Assembly (NCBI GenBank): GCA_034687125.1 | Contig: JAQGBZ010000106.1 | Span: 123,802 to 187,801 of the forward strand | DNA length: 64,000 bases | Direction of reading: 5' to 3' | From: Neelides folsomi | Taxonomy: Eukaryota; Arthropoda; Collembola; Neelipleona; Neelidae | Shown here: positions 1-12,757 of the stretch, piece by piece | How the letters are laid out: each line of letters starts with the position of its first letter | Numbering within the stretch: the first letter of the stretch is position 1 | Program-made: the position numbers and the translations under genes | The notes under the pieces: generated by a model | Database searches by the model: none | Seen by the model: only the letters and a program-made list of their open reading frames with translations | What the model was told of the DNA's origin: nothing

Positions 1-2
1 TT

Positions 3-200
3 TCCTTCGAGCTACTTATCAACAAAAAAATAAATCCTTTATTAAAGACGCAATTTAGACATCAATTGAGTCTGTATTTAAAAGATCCGAAAAGAGAAAA
101 AATGAAACAATATGAAAGAGAATGGAAGGCATTTGAAAAAAGATTTCTTAAAAAAAGGAAGAAAAGTTGCATTAAGATAAAATTTCCTTATATTGAATAA
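3..200 (+). CDS. 3' end of an unknown plus-strand gene (partial)
   Basis: An open frame runs from the left edge (first full codon at 3) to a TAA at 198-200, giving 65 codons and no other stop. The C-terminal part is strongly basic: it reads KDPKREKMKQYEREW, then KRFLKKRKK, and ends KIKFPYIE. The gene converges with the endonuclease gene on the minus strand, about 240 bases away. I do not recognise the family. A basic tail of this kind would suit a nucleolar or ribosome-associated protein, but that is only a guess. Part of the frame could be chance, since the other two frames close quickly and the window cuts the gene. Confidence 0.45.
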   Translation, partial: SFELLINKKINPLLKTQFRHQLSLYLKDPKREKMKQYEREWKAFEKRFLKKRKKSCIKIKFPYIE

Positions 201-436
201 TTGATTTTAATTTAAAAATGTGTAAAATTATATTGGTAATAATTTGTGAGATGAATGTACCAATAAAAATTATTGCATCATTGAAATCTATTTATTTATT
301 TTTAATAATTTTCGATCATTAAATAAAGTGAATTCATTTCGTTTAATTTAAATGATATCTTAATGGTGAAATATTTTTAATGTCAATTAAGTTATTAGAA
401 TAAATCAATGACAACCATTATGAAAATTTTAAAGGG

Positions 437-2491
437 CTAATTAAGAAGTTCAACAGGTCCAAAATCAGGAAGAGTTTTGACCACTTTCTTGAAGGAAGCC
501 AAATCACAGCAATATGTGTATCCTATAAAGTGGAAAATTTCATATAAAAAATGAACAAGAATTTTTGCTCAAACCTTTTGTAAAATCTTTAGGATTTTTC
601 CAATCAACCCATGAGATTTTACTGCAAATATCTTCACAAATGACGTCTCCCTTTTCCACCTTTGTTTGATGTGGGTTGTTAATCATGATGATAACAACCG
701 ATTTCTTTTCAACTGGATTGTAGATCACTTTCCATGTCAATCTAAAATACATTAAAAAATTAATTACTTTAAATCAAGTTATTTTCAATAATTAACAATA
801 TTCTTTAAATTTTAATACTTTGGAACTGGCAAATATCGATTTCCTGCTTCGTCAGTTGCCAAATAAATTTCAACTAATTTTTCCTTAATATCTTTAAGCT
901 TTAAGACGCCTAAAGCACCGGTGTAAATAATTAATTCAACTTTCTTGGCTTTTGCCATGTCCCGTGCTCTGAATTCTAACGCCTTAAATTAGTCAAAATT
1001 TTTAAATAGTTATAACTCAAATTTAACGAGCTTTAATCAGTTGTAATCATCATTTTAATTAGTTGATATAACCTTCCAATTTCCATTATTAATTGATTGC
1101 CACTGTGGAACGCAATTAAAATAATAATAAGTAGCGTCCTGTTCAAAAACGAAAGGAAAATCTCCATCTGGTGCCAAATGACCACGAGCAAGATAGTAAG
1201 AATTTGAAACATTAATATACTGTTGCCCTAATAGATTTGATCCAACCTAAAGCACATATTTATATTATATATTATGTATGTATGTAACTACTTACATATC
1301 GTACAGTACATACTGATAAGATTATACAGATACTTTTAATAATTTAAGTATATAATATATGGTATTAATACCATATATTATAATGATAATTATCGCTTTA
1401 AAATATACTGGTATTTCTTACAAGGTCTGCAACTTGTGCTGATTGATGCCTTTGGTTGTACCCCAAATTGCAATCAAAATTATTATAAAGATCTTTATGA
1501 CCTTCTTTGAAATTTGGCCGATCGTTTGAAATTTGAGCAGCTTCCATAGCAGCGCCATGAATAATATGAGAAGTCATAACTGTAGATGAAACTTTTGAAT
1601 CGTGGCAAGCAGCGATCATTGGAGATCTGAAGGAAATATTAATAATAAACGTAAATTATTGTAATTAGCGTAAAATGTATGAGAACTTATTATTTAAAGT
1701 ACATATAATTGATTTATGTAATTGTTTTTTTACTGTGGAGTGACAGCTTCAAATTTGATATTGACTTTAAGCAAATTGTTTCCACATCCAGTTTTTTCAA
1801 TACTAACTTTTTCATGGTTTTTTGGAGAACATTCAAATTGGCTTACGCTTATGATGTTTTGGTTGTACTTTGAGTAAATAATTATGATATTAATTTTATA
1901 ATTTTAAGAATTTTTATAAAATTAAAATAATTTAAGAATGAATTTTATACCGAAAATTCTCCTGAAGATAAGCATTCGATAATACTTTCCTTTTGCGATG
2001 AAAATTTCAATAGATTGTCTTCTGTAGTTTCAGAACTGCATGCAACTGAAAATTTTTCTTTTTCTGCAAAAGTTAAAATACTTGTGGTCGGATTGGTCTT
2101 TGTAGGATAAATTACGTTGGAATTTCTCAGGAAAAACGGTTTGTTTGTAGGAAGATCTTTTAAATCTGTGATTTTAGTATATTAAAGATTATAAACCTTT
2201 ATATTTTTTATTATGTATGCAATTGATAAATTACTGATAACACATATATAGTAAATAATAAAAATGAAGATTAAAAAAATGATATTTACCAATAGTGCAG
2301 TCTTTAGCAAAGACGCCAACAAAGCCTAAATTTTTAAAGATTTTAAAAATTTTAATCAAATTTAAAAAAAATGTATATATAATTTTAGTAATTTATGGGT
2401 ATTATGAATTTAGAAAATAAATAAAATTAACTCTAAAATAGCTTATGTACGACTCACATAATGCTAATAAAATTGCGCAATGGAACTTCAT
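437..2491 (-). CDS. Secreted DNA/RNA non-specific endonuclease, copy A
   Basis: Nine exons: 2491-2458, 2325-2290, 2165-1951, 1867-1734, 1626-1422, 1246-1073, 982-819, 741-575 and 522-437, together 404 residues. The N-terminus MKFHCAILLALCFVGVFA is a signal peptide. The NUC motif ARGHLAPDGDF has its general-base His near residue 231. The metal-ligand region follows as ATYYYFN (Asn near 252), then VPQWQSINNGNW. The family cleaves single- and double-stranded DNA and RNA with Mg. Arthropod members are secreted salivary or gut nucleases, including the dsRNases that degrade dsRNA. Many Cys suggest an extracellular disulfide-bonded protein. All introns are GT-AG, the shortest 52 bases. Paralog B lies immediately upstream in the same direction with the same exon structure. 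The assignment to the family is firm; the substrate preference is inferred. Confidence 0.9.
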
Positions 2492-3010
2492 GATTCCCCG
2501 AATATGTCTATAATTTTAGAATGAGATTTAAAATTTTACCCCTTTTATATTTGCATACACGTATTTTGCATTTGAATACAAAACATGTTTTATCGGTATT
2601 AATTTCACCACTATGCATTATATTTAAATTTTTAAATAATTATTGAAGAAATTATGCAATTTAATTCATATTCAGTTAATCATTATGTTCATTAGCATTA
2701 TGTGTCATTTTTAAAATTTTCCTTTGAAAATTAAGAAATTTTAAGAATGTGTTTAATTCGCCTTTTTGTTAATTGACTGATTATTATGCTGAAAACTTAT
2801 ATAAAAGTTATGGAGTATTAAAGACTTATTTAAATATATTGTTAAATATTTATTAATTCGTAATAATAGAATTTGAAGGACAAGTTGAATTGGTTAGTTT
2901 ACACAATAAAATAAACTATGACTAAATGATATAATCCACGTATTATTCATTTAATAAATTATTCTATTCATCATTTGCTATGTAACTTTATTGTAATTGT
3001 ATGATACCTA

Positions 3011-4914
3011 CTAATCAAATAGTTCAACAGGACCAAAATCAGGCAAGACTTTAACAACTTTTTTGAATGATGGTAAATCGCAACAGTAAGTGTAACCTAT
3101 TTAAGAAAACGAGATTATTTAAAAAATGACGAAGATTTGAAATGTAATAATAATAATTAAATATTTGCCTTTTTTAAAATCAGTTGTATTCCAATTGATC
3201 CAAGAAATTTTACTACAAATGTCTTGACAAATAATATCGTTTTTTTGAAGAATTGTTTGATGAGGATTGTTTATCATTATTATTGCTGTTGCCTTCTTTT
3301 CGCTTGGGTTATGTAACACCTTCCATGTCAATCTACATGGCATTATTATATAAAATAATTAAATTACAATTCACAATTATTGAAATCCTAGAAGCAGAAA
3401 CTACAAAAATTATACTTCGGTGCAGGTAATCTCCATTTGCTTTCTTTGTCCTTTGCAAGATAAATGTCAACAGGGTTGCTTTTAGCGTCTAAAAGTTTTA
3501 AAATCTCATAGCTTCCGGTATAAATGTTCAAATTCATGGCTTTTGAAAGGGCCAACTTTCTCGTTACAAATTCCAACGCCTTTATACAAATGCTTTGTTT
3601 TGAATCAAACTTATCGACTTAAATCATTATTATTGTTAATTACTCTATGTGGTTTAATAAAGAAAATAACCTTCCAATTTCCATTGTTAATAGCTTGCCA
3701 TTGAGGGACAACATTGAAATAATAATAAGTTGCATTTTGCTCTCGAATGTAAATGAAATCTCCATCAGGAGCTAAATGACCACGAGCAAAGTAATAAGAT
3801 TTTGCAACGTCAATGTAGAGTTTTCCTCGTTCTTTGGACCCAACCTAGGATTAATAAAATCAGCAAGTATATCATATACGTATTATAGTTTCATTTTTAC
3901 CTACTTTACATAAAATACTTTGAAATTAATTTAATTTACAATTTCAGAAACAACATCCAATTGGTTTTTTTGCGTGTATGCGTCATTTGCATCGATAGTT
4001 TTATAGAGATCTTTATGGCCTTCTTTAAATGATGGTCGATCATTCGACTTTTGAGCTGCATTCAAATTTCCACCATGAATTGTATGAAAAGTCATTACGG
4101 TTGCATCCAAATGTGGATTATGACATGTTGATATCATCGGGTTTCTATATAATATAAATGCGAGTATTATACATGAACAAATATTAGAAAAAATATAATA
4201 TAATTTTTAGATCAGTATTAGTATTTGATTTTACTGTGGTGTTGAAGCCTCAAATATTATTTTAACATTAATCAAATTTTCACCGCATTCATTTCCTTCA
4301 ATAACAACTTTTTCTTTGTTAGGAGCTGTGCATTCAAAATCTTTAGTGCCCAAATTCGTTTTTGAATACTATTAATTAAAATATAAAAGTTGAATTGGTT
4401 TAAATAAGTAATACAAAAAGTAGTTAAGTAAATGCAAAAAGTTAAAATTGCCTTAACCATTAACTGCCCCTTTGATGAACATTCAACATTACTTTCATAC
4501 TCTTTGGAAAAGTTCAAAGCATTTTTATTTGTGTCTTTGGAACTACACCCAACAAGGAATTTCTCTTTTTCTTCAAACGCTAAATATTCTGCACTGTCTT
4601 TATTAGTTTTCTGTGGATAAATTTCATTTGATTTCCTTATAAAAAATGGAAAATTTTCAGGAGCGTCTTTCAAATCTAACAATATGAAATTGCAATCATC
4701 AATTATCCTGAAATGTTTTATATTTCTAACTTACCAAGTACACAATTTTTGGCAATTATTTCACCTAAAAAATATAAAAATTAGCAATTTAAGTGTGGTA
4801 AAACTTTCAATAACAATAATCGATCAATACATTTAGCACACTAACTAAGAGTTATTTAAGTTGAATCTATTAATTACCAAAATTGAAAAGAATAAAGAGT
4901 ATAAGGAGAGTCAT
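3011..4914 (-). CDS. Secreted DNA/RNA non-specific endonuclease, copy B
   Basis: Nine exons: 4914-4878, 4764-4735, 4675-4458, 4368-4235, 4144-3940, 3844-3671, 3579-3416, 3332-3169 and 3096-3011, together 403 residues. The signal peptide is MTLLILFILFNFGEIIA. The motif ARGHLAPDGDF (His near 231), the stretch ATYYYFNVVPQWQ and NNGNW are all kept, so it should be active. Exon lengths match copy A except for three-base steps and a different signal-peptide junction, which marks a tandem duplication. The last intron must begin with GC: the exon ends AAAAAAG at 3169 and the intron opens GCAAAT, while copy A has AAAAG followed by GTTTGA at the same place. If the GC donor is not used, the protein would run on into KYLIIIITF and stop, losing the conserved C-terminal GYTYCCDL block. 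Confidence 0.88.
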
Positions 4915-5956
4915 ATTGATTGTAAGACAGATCAATTGAGATATTTATCAGATATTTTGAGATTATTAAAAATGAATACCACATACAATTTTTATATATT
5001 GGAAAAGTTATGTAAAATGTTCGTTGGATTGACAAAATAATTCATTTGAACAATTGTTTTATTATTTTAAATTGCATTGTACTTTTGTGTATTGGTGTCA
5101 ATGTAGGAGAAATACAATGAAATACTAAATATTTATAAAGTTAAAATAAATAAAAGTAGTAGTTGTCCCGCTATTATACATTTTTACAACATAATGTAAA
5201 TGTAATATGCATGTACGTAATATAATGGTAAAAAAATAACATTTTTTATATAAATTTATCCAACAAAACCGTCAATTTAAAATTATTGTGAATTTTATGA
5301 ATTGAATTGATACTTTTGGATCAATATGTCTTTATTTTAGACAAACTAGACGACCTTGGATGGAGAAAATTTTGAAAAAGTATTTTATTAATATTTATTA
5401 AGTAAGGTATACAATATATACTATATACAATATATTAAATATAGTATTTCCCATGAACATATAGCATCTATTTATGATAAAAATTGTAGGTATTGCTAGC
5501 AAAACTTTAAACATTTTTTGCCAAGTTTTATCGTTTACCCAATTGAAGTTATTATCTACTGATAAAAATATACCATTGATGTTATTAAATGATAATTAAT
5601 GTTAAAAATATTTCTAGATATCAATAATGAATAATTAATATGAGCGTTTTTTCTTCTTAATAATTAATTAATTTCTTATCCAAAAGATGTAATTTACATG
5701 CATTGTATTATTTAAAGATAAAACTACTATATTATACTAGACTAGTTTATTTCATGATTTTCATGATTCTCATGCCTTACGAAATAAGAGTTTAATTGAT
5801 TTTTTTATTTGTATCAGTCTTCCAACCAATCTAAAAATGTAGATTTCAACTAATGTAATTACAGATAGTAAGATAATATAGAAAGTTAGATTGTATTCTT
5901 ATTAATACTCCATGTTCTGAATTTGTTCTTTATTTGGTCAATATTGCCTAAACAAA
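4915..5956. other. Intergenic, divergent promoter space
   Basis: This AT-rich stretch lies between the divergently transcribed endonuclease B and the lipocalin gene. It holds A/T runs and short ATA/TAT patches near 5405-5450. I see no gene, RNA or element in it. Confidence 0.6.
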
Positions 5957-6782
5957 ATGTACAAAATTTTATTTATTGGAATTTTCGCAAGCATTTGTTT
6001 AAGTTCATCTGCTCTGGATATTACTTGTAGAAATTTAGTAGCTCAAAATGGACTTAACATGACAAGGGTACAATTCAATTTTAAATATATTACTAATCAT
6101 ATAATCCATTCATTGGTAAACTCCATATAAAAAATAATATTATTAATTTACTAATAATATTATACATAGACATAATAGAATTAAATGAGTCAGTAAAAGT
6201 GCCAATGAAAATATTATTTTTATTGAAGATGACAGGAGAATGGTATATGATCAAGACATCCACAGAAAGTGATGTTGAACCTTCCTGTATAAGGGCTAGA
6301 GTTATGGACTTGTTTCGCGAAGATAAGGACAAATTCATGGTTTATTATAGATATCCAAGATACGATGAAGAATTAAACCCATTTCAACGGTTTTACGGTA
6401 TAAAAATCCAAAACGAGCAAACGCCTGGACATTGGACCATGAAATATCCTGGTTTACCTTATGGTGAATATTTTAATTATAATACTTTTACTCTTACTTT
6501 GTTTGGGGTAAAATCATAAAAATGTATTTTTTTAATTTAATGTTTATTTTTAATATAGATATGATTAGTGTGTATGTTCTTCATTCTGACTATAAGTCGA
6601 CCCTCGGTGTGATTTGTGTTCAATACGATGGAGATGTTTGGGTTGACACCATTGGGATGTTTGGCAGAGAAAGAATTTTAAGTGGAGAGACTGTCATGGC
6701 TTATCAACATTACTTGAATACGTTCGGAATAGATGTCCCATTTTACGACGTTTCTCACGACAATAGTTGTACAATTGACTAG
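5957..6782 (+). CDS. Lipocalin-like secreted protein
   Basis: Exons 5957-6067, 6229-6500 and 6569-6782 give 198 residues. The N-terminus MYKILFIGIFASICLSSSA is a signal peptide. The mature part has the lipocalin G-x-W signature as MTGEWYMIK (residues 38-46), and a later HSDYKSTLGVICVQYDG segment in the place of the family's TDY strand. It ends with NSC-T. Four Cys (ITCRN, PSCIR, GVICV, NSCT) fit the usual two disulfides. Lipocalins bind small hydrophobic ligands outside the cell. The first junction is phase 0 and clean. The second is less sure: the good-looking donor at 6508 (GTAAAA) does not keep frame with either acceptor, whereas the weaker donor at 6501 (GTTTGG) with the acceptor ending at 6568 does. 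It is an alternative that this is a fast-evolving lipocalin relative. Confidence 0.7.
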
Positions 6783-7253
6783 TCAATGAGATCAAATCGC
6801 ACGGTGTATCAAGATTATAATATTTTGAATATTATTTAAATAAATAAATTGTGTTTAATGTCCATTGTTTAATTTATGGCAATTTCTCTTGATTTTATTT
6901 TTCTCATTAATAAAATTCAATAAAGAGATAGTCTTTCATTTGATAAATTATAAATATTTTAACTTTTTTGATTAAATTAAAATTAAAATAAATCAGTTTA
7001 ACAATTCAATTAACGTTTATTTTGCAATGCTGTACGGAGTCTGGCACGGAATAGGCTGATATGTGGATGTTTTAGGGCATTTTGCGACTTTGTAGTTTTG
7101 AAGTTTATATTCAGCCTTTATATTGTTCAACTTTATGAAAAGTTGTAAGTTCAGAATATTGATGAAAATTCCGAAATCAGAACTGAATTGAAATTATTTT
7201 GTGAAATCAGTTTTTCGATTAATATTCAACAATTAAATAGTTAGTGGTTAATA

Positions 7254-8755
7254 ATGAATTCCTCATTAAGAAGAGCAATAACTTCATTAAGAATAAATAA
7301 GAGTCAATTTAGTAGTCCATTTATAAGAGTTCAATCAGGTAAGCTTAAAATTATATTTTTCAAAATAATTATACATTAAAATTAAATGTCAAATTAAAAA
7401 TGAGCAACTGAATTAAAACATCATTTACATTTTTAGAAGTTCCTTCTCGTGGGATAAAGCGATGGGTTCGTCCAATGATTTTAACTTTCAATAAACTGAG
7501 GGAGAAGGAGATAAAAATTCCAAATCCTCGTTCTTCATTTGCCGAATGGTAATTTGAATTTGACTTAAAAGTATTTTATTAATTTGTAATTTACCTAAAT
7601 AAAATATGAATGAATATAATTAAAATAATTAAACATTAGGAATTATAACGCCGAATTGTTTGCTCTTGGCAAGCGGCTTGGCGAAACCTTCAATGATCCT
7701 CTCTTACGACAAGCCCTCATTGACGAATCATTTGCAATCGATGAAAAACTTAAACAAGCTGAAGTTGGAATTGAGCAGGAAACTGCAATGAGTCACAATG
7801 AATCAATGGCCCTTGAAGGAAATGAAATTCTTAAAAAAATCATAAGAGAAACACTCAAAGACGAATATCCCAAATTTCCATCACAAGGAATTGAGTAAGA
7901 GACAAATTTGTTAATTAAATTAATTAATGTAATATTTATATTAAGTTTAAATGCAAACTCATTTTTAATGTTTGAAATATTTAAAGTGCTGTAGCAAATT
8001 ACTTAACGAGCGATGAAGTAATGGCATATATTTCAAAGCATATTGGGACAAGTGATTTAATATTGGTCCCCATCAATGTAAGTTTATTAATTTAATTTAA
8101 ACCTTTATAATCGAGTGAAAATGAAAATAAAGCCATTAAATGTCATACCTAATTTATTTCCTATTAGGACTATCCACCAAATGAAAAGATCCTTGCTAAA
8201 GCGTTTCGTGCTATCGTCTCAGCCCTCAACACCTCCTCAGGAAGCAGAAGAACAAAGAGATTCGTTCAAGATATTGTTGTAACTCATCTTTGTGGAAAAG
8301 ACATTAATGAAATCTGGGACATCCCTTTCCCATGGAGACAATTGGAATCGATCCTACAAGATTCACCAGAGCCCAGAATATTGCGCGAAGCAGGGAAAAA
8401 CACAATTTTGTCTTCATTTGTCATTGGACTTTACAACAATGAGAAAAAGCTCATCGGAACTGGTTAATATTTTTTACTATTGAATACTAGCATGTTTATT
8501 CTCAATAACTACTATTTTGTCTTATACGTTATGTAACTGCATATTTAAATAGTTTTATTTGAAAGAATTTATTATTGAATTTAAATAATTTTTAATTTTT
8601 CAGGTATTGGAGAGACAGTCGAAATTGCCCAAGAAATGGCAGCAAGGGATGCCTTAGCTATTCACTTTAATACAAAAGAACCTCGACCGCCATTTAAGTT
8701 CCTTCGTGAAAATGAAATGATTGAAAGTGAAAGGAAGCATTTAAGTTCATCTTAA
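7254..8755 (+). CDS. mRpL44: Mitochondrial large ribosomal subunit protein mL44
   Basis: Six exons (7254-7338, 7437-7548, 7640-7894, 7987-8077, 8168-8462, 8604-8755) code for 329 residues. The Arg/Ser-rich start MNSSLRRAITSLRINK suits a mitochondrial targeting peptide. It is followed by the family block EWNYNAELFALGKRLGE and an RNase III-like fold whose catalytic acidic residues are not obvious, as expected for this non-catalytic ribosomal member. The C-terminal part from about residue 250 (VIGLYNNEKKLIGTGIGETVEIAQ split over exons 5 and 6, then AAARDALA-like) resembles the dsRNA-binding domain. The protein sits near the exit tunnel of the mitoribosome. All introns are short and GT-AG. It looks like an intact single-copy housekeeping gene. 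A poly(A) signal AATAAA lies near 8982. Confidence 0.9.
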
Positions 8756-9101
8756 TGTTTTTAAGTCTTATAGTTCAATTAATTGTTAGTTTTAGAATTT
8801 TTTTATTTATTAATGTGTTTATTTAACCCAGGCAGTGTGTGTCGCCTGATTTATAAATACTACTTTATACATGTAATGTACGATGTAGAATTTAATAAGA
8901 ATAGCGGTTTACAAACTTGACAGAAAAAGGTTTCATTGTTGACTATCTTTATATGATTAAAAATGAGTCTGTCAATTTTTTAAATAAAATGTGAAAGCAT
9001 ATTTCATGTTACATAATTTTAGGTATTTATTGGATCAAAAATAAGTCCATTGACCATTTTTAGCATTTTATCATTTTTATGAAAAATGTTGAAAATTAAG
9101 C

Positions 9102-11275
9102 TTAAGCTAAAATTTCTAATTCTTTCATAACTCGCAGGACCAATTCTTCTTCGTAAGGTTTTCCCACAATTTGTACGCCGATTGGCATGCCGATAGATTC
9201 TTTGATGCTCTGAATAGATAGGAAATTGGATACATTTTTTATATTTGTTTATTTATATAGATTAAACAATTAAATTACTTCTAGTGCGAGTTGTTTCATA
9301 AAATCCCCTTTGTGATTGTAGTTTTTGTTCTGATTTTTTCCAGATTCAATCCCAAATTTTACAATTCCAGCAGGGAAATCAACGAGGTTCCACATGAAAG
9401 TATAAATTGCTGCCTCTGTGAATTTTAATTTTTATTAAATATTTAAACAATTAATTACTTAATTTATTATTTATTAATCAATCCTTATCTTACCAACGGA
9501 TCTCGTAATATCATCAACTCGGATTGCTGGAAAAGCATAAGAAGGGCAAAGAATCAAATCAATTTCTTTATTTTTCATGTTATCCAAAATCTTTCTTATG
9601 ATTTCATCTCTTTGTGTCATTGAGTCCCAAAGATCTTTCGATTCCCTGATATTCATCCCAGCATTGATATAAACAGGATTTACACCAAAGAAATTAGGAA
9701 ATTTCGAGAATAGTTTTCTTTTCCAAAATGGCATTTTGTTAATTTCATATAATCCTTCAATCACATCAGCCACTTGATCATTTTTCAACATTTTGACAAG
9801 ATTCGTCCCCATGTCAGCTCCGCTCAATTCAAGAATTAAACTCATTATTTCTTCAGAGTTGTCAATTTCAAATGGAATCATTTCATGGCCAAATGATCCC
9901 AAAGCATTTTTGGCTTTTAAAACAATATCAGTTGTGTCACCCATTGTAGGAAATTGTGAGAGCGATGTGAAATATCCAATTTTAAGCTTATGTGTTGAAC
10001 TAAAATCCTTATTTTAAAAAATCAAATAAATAATTGTAATTAAATCTTGAATTTAAATGTAAATTAATTATAATATTGGTTACTTTTTCATTCCAAGGTA
10101 TTGGCATTGAAATTCCATCATTTTCATGTTGTTGATTTTTGTAAGTTACTGCTTTGAATATTTGCGCAACTTCCGAAGCCCTTTGAGCTAAAATGGCTGG
10201 AACTGATGTGACTTTAAAAGAAAGAATATTTAATGTCAATTATATTTAAATGTCAATTAAGTGCTTAATACAGATGCTAACATTAAGTATATTAAGGAAA
10301 CTTACGACCAATGCATTTTTGGATACATTGACTGAACCCTTGACGGCTCAATCGATCTTTTGTTGGTTTAATTGTTGAAATTCCGCAAAAATGAGCTGGA
10401 ACTCTTCCTGAGCCGCCAGTGTCAGAGCCAGTTCCAAATGGAGCTCCATTTGCTGCGACAAGACATCCAGTTCCACTGCTTGATCCTCCAGGGCTTAATT
10501 TCTTATTCAAGGGATTCAACGTTTTTCCGAAGATCGGGTTATTACTCGCGAAAGAGATGCAAGTTTGCGGCAAATTCGTTTTGCAAAATGGGATTGCTCC
10601 TTCTTCAATGAGAATCTCAACAAGTGTTGCTGATTTTTTCGCAGGTTTATTTATGTTTCGTGCGTAGCCAACCGTCGAGTCCATTCCCTTTACATCTGTG
10701 TCGTCCTTGATGCAAATTGGAATACCGTGAAGACTTCCTTTAATTTCGTCCATTGAGTCAAGTTCTTCGGCCATTTTCTATACAAAATAAGTGTACGTGT
10801 TATATAAGTGTTATACGTGTTATATAAGTGTACGTTATGTGTTACGTGTTGAAATAAAATATAATTAGCACACATATTTAATTGCATAAGTAGATGGAAT
10901 AATGGAACATACCATAGCATATGGAATATATTCTGTTACACAGTTGAACTCATCTGTTACTTTCAGTGATTTTCCTATAAATGCGGAAAGAACTTGCGTG
11001 GCTGAAAGTTCCCGCCTTTGAAGTTTTCCACTGAGCTCATCAAAAGAGAGAATTGTAATTTCTTGAACATCTTCGTGTTCCAATTTAAGCTGTTTAAATG
11101 ATGCAGATCTTTCTTTCTGTTTGGCTTCAACTTTCTCACGAAGAATTATTCGTTCCTACAATAAATGGATTACAGTGATATTATTGACAATAAATAATGA
11201 GAATGAATTATTAACCATATTATGAGTAATATTCAAAAGCGATTTGCTAACTAATTTTAAATTAATTATGCACAT
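9102..11275 (-). CDS. Fatty-acid amide hydrolase 2-like amidase
   Basis: Seven exons: 11275-11216, 11155-10913, 10777-10306, 10211-10084, 9986-9494, 9415-9279 and 9209-9102, together 546 residues, the normal length for FAAH2-type enzymes. This is an amidase-signature serine hydrolase. The triad is visible as Lys125 (ICIKDD), cis-Ser200 (SPGGSSSGTG) and nucleophile Ser224 (GSDTGGSGRVPA), with the usual spacing of 24 between the two Ser. The family hydrolyses fatty-acid amides at internal membranes or lipid droplets. The residue after the nucleophile is Gly where Ile or Leu is usual. The acceptor before LKIGYF was chosen at 9987 because the alternative at 10000 hits a stop. The first exon (MCIINLKLVSK) is the least certain part. 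It converges with mRpL44, 346 bases away. Confidence 0.88.
10791..10855. repeat. Short tandem repeat in FAAH2 intron
   Basis: About three imperfect copies of a unit close to TACGTGTTATATAAGTG fill most of this intron of the amidase gene. The copies differ by small insertions. Confidence 0.6.
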
Positions 11276-11566
11276 GAAGTTTTAAGATCTAATAATTTTA
11301 AATACTGTCTATAAAAAGTCGATCATAATTAGTAGTCATTCTGTACCTTAGAATTTGAACTATTAAACATTGTGGAATAGCAGAAATTCAAAATTAGTCA
11401 AAATTCGGATAAAATTAACTTTAATAGTTGATCAATCAAAAAAGACGGAGATCTACCTAATATGTATAGTTTAGGAATAGTTAGAAAAGTTTTGAGAAAG
11501 GAAATGGCTAAAAGTAAATGGTGAGATTTGATTTGTCCAATGTATTCTAAAAAGTATATGTATATA

Positions 11567-12122
11567 GTAGTGTCTGACCACTTGTCCGACTTAGAAATCA
11601 AGTTTGTAAAAAAAGTTTTGGGTCATTTCCTAGTAATATACCAAATTAAACCTCAATAAATGCAGATAAAAACGTGACATTGTTTATTAGAAATGGCTTT
11701 CTCTGTTAGTCACATGGACCTTGGGTATAGAGTAAAGAACGTCGAGAAAATTACAGAATGGATCAATTAAGATTTTGTGTATATAATTTTATTAAAAAGA
11801 TCATTAGGCTTTCAAGATTTTTGAGAGATATTAAGCAAATATCGTCATTCTTATCGATAAGCCAATTTTCAATTTACTCCACTTGATTCTAGACTGAAAT
11901 TGCTAAATCTCATTCGTAGTTTTTTCAAGTGTGTAAATTTGTGTATGTCTATGTTTACCATTTCTCAGCACGTTACTTTTAAAGCTTAATATTTGGCACT
12001 TTTAGTTATGATCTTATGTAGATTAAAGTTAGACAAACTTTGAATAATTGATATCAGTTTGATGAAATTAAAATTAAATTAAGGAAAGTATAAACCAAGT
12101 CGGACAAGTGGTAGGACATAAC
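11567..12122. mobile_element. TA-flanked MITE with short terminal inverted repeats
   Basis: The ends are inverted copies: left GTAGTGTCTGACCACTTG and right, reversed, GTTATGTCCTACCACTTG, both going on TCCGACTT. TA lies on each side, as Tc1/mariner-type elements leave. Nothing inside the 556 bases looks like a transposase, so this is a non-autonomous element. It lies between the amidase gene and the possible membrane protein. Confidence 0.65.
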
Positions 12123-12757
12123 TATGTACTTAGGTACAGATATGTTATTTTGGATGTTACAGTATGATATTCGTTGTAATTTATTATTGCAATTATAAGT
12201 GGATATATAATATATATATATATTCGTTATCATACGATATAATTGCTGATAACCCAAGTGACATTAACTTGAACCTGTCTACAAATAATCTTCACAAATA
12301 AGTCACAAACATAAGAAATGAAAGTATATTTCAATGTCTATCCTATCCTTAAATAACCAATTAATGCAAGTATGTATATGAATACTTAATGAACATAATT
12401 ATACTTAATAACTATATTATGTACCATTAAATACATTTCATACTGTATTGATGGTTCATTTATATACATTTATCATGTTTATTACATGCAACATGCAATA
12501 ATAACTCCAATAAAATTTAATTTATACCCAATTTGTTTAATTTAAACATTGACTTCAAAACCTACAATAATATTGTCATTGATGTCAGTGTTAAGCCCTT
12601 ACATAAAAATTGAATCTTATGGTTTTTATGCACACTCAATTGAAATTTAATTGATTTAACCTTAAAATAGTTAAGTATAGGATTTTAATAAATCCATTAA
12701 ATGTAAATATGTATCACATTTATTTCTTTGTATTTGAATTTTTTCATGTATTTTCAT

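Noticed and set aside
9987-9999. Alternative acceptor for the amidase exon at 10000
   Set aside because: It leads to a TAA within four codons; the acceptor at 9987 gives the conserved LKIGYF.
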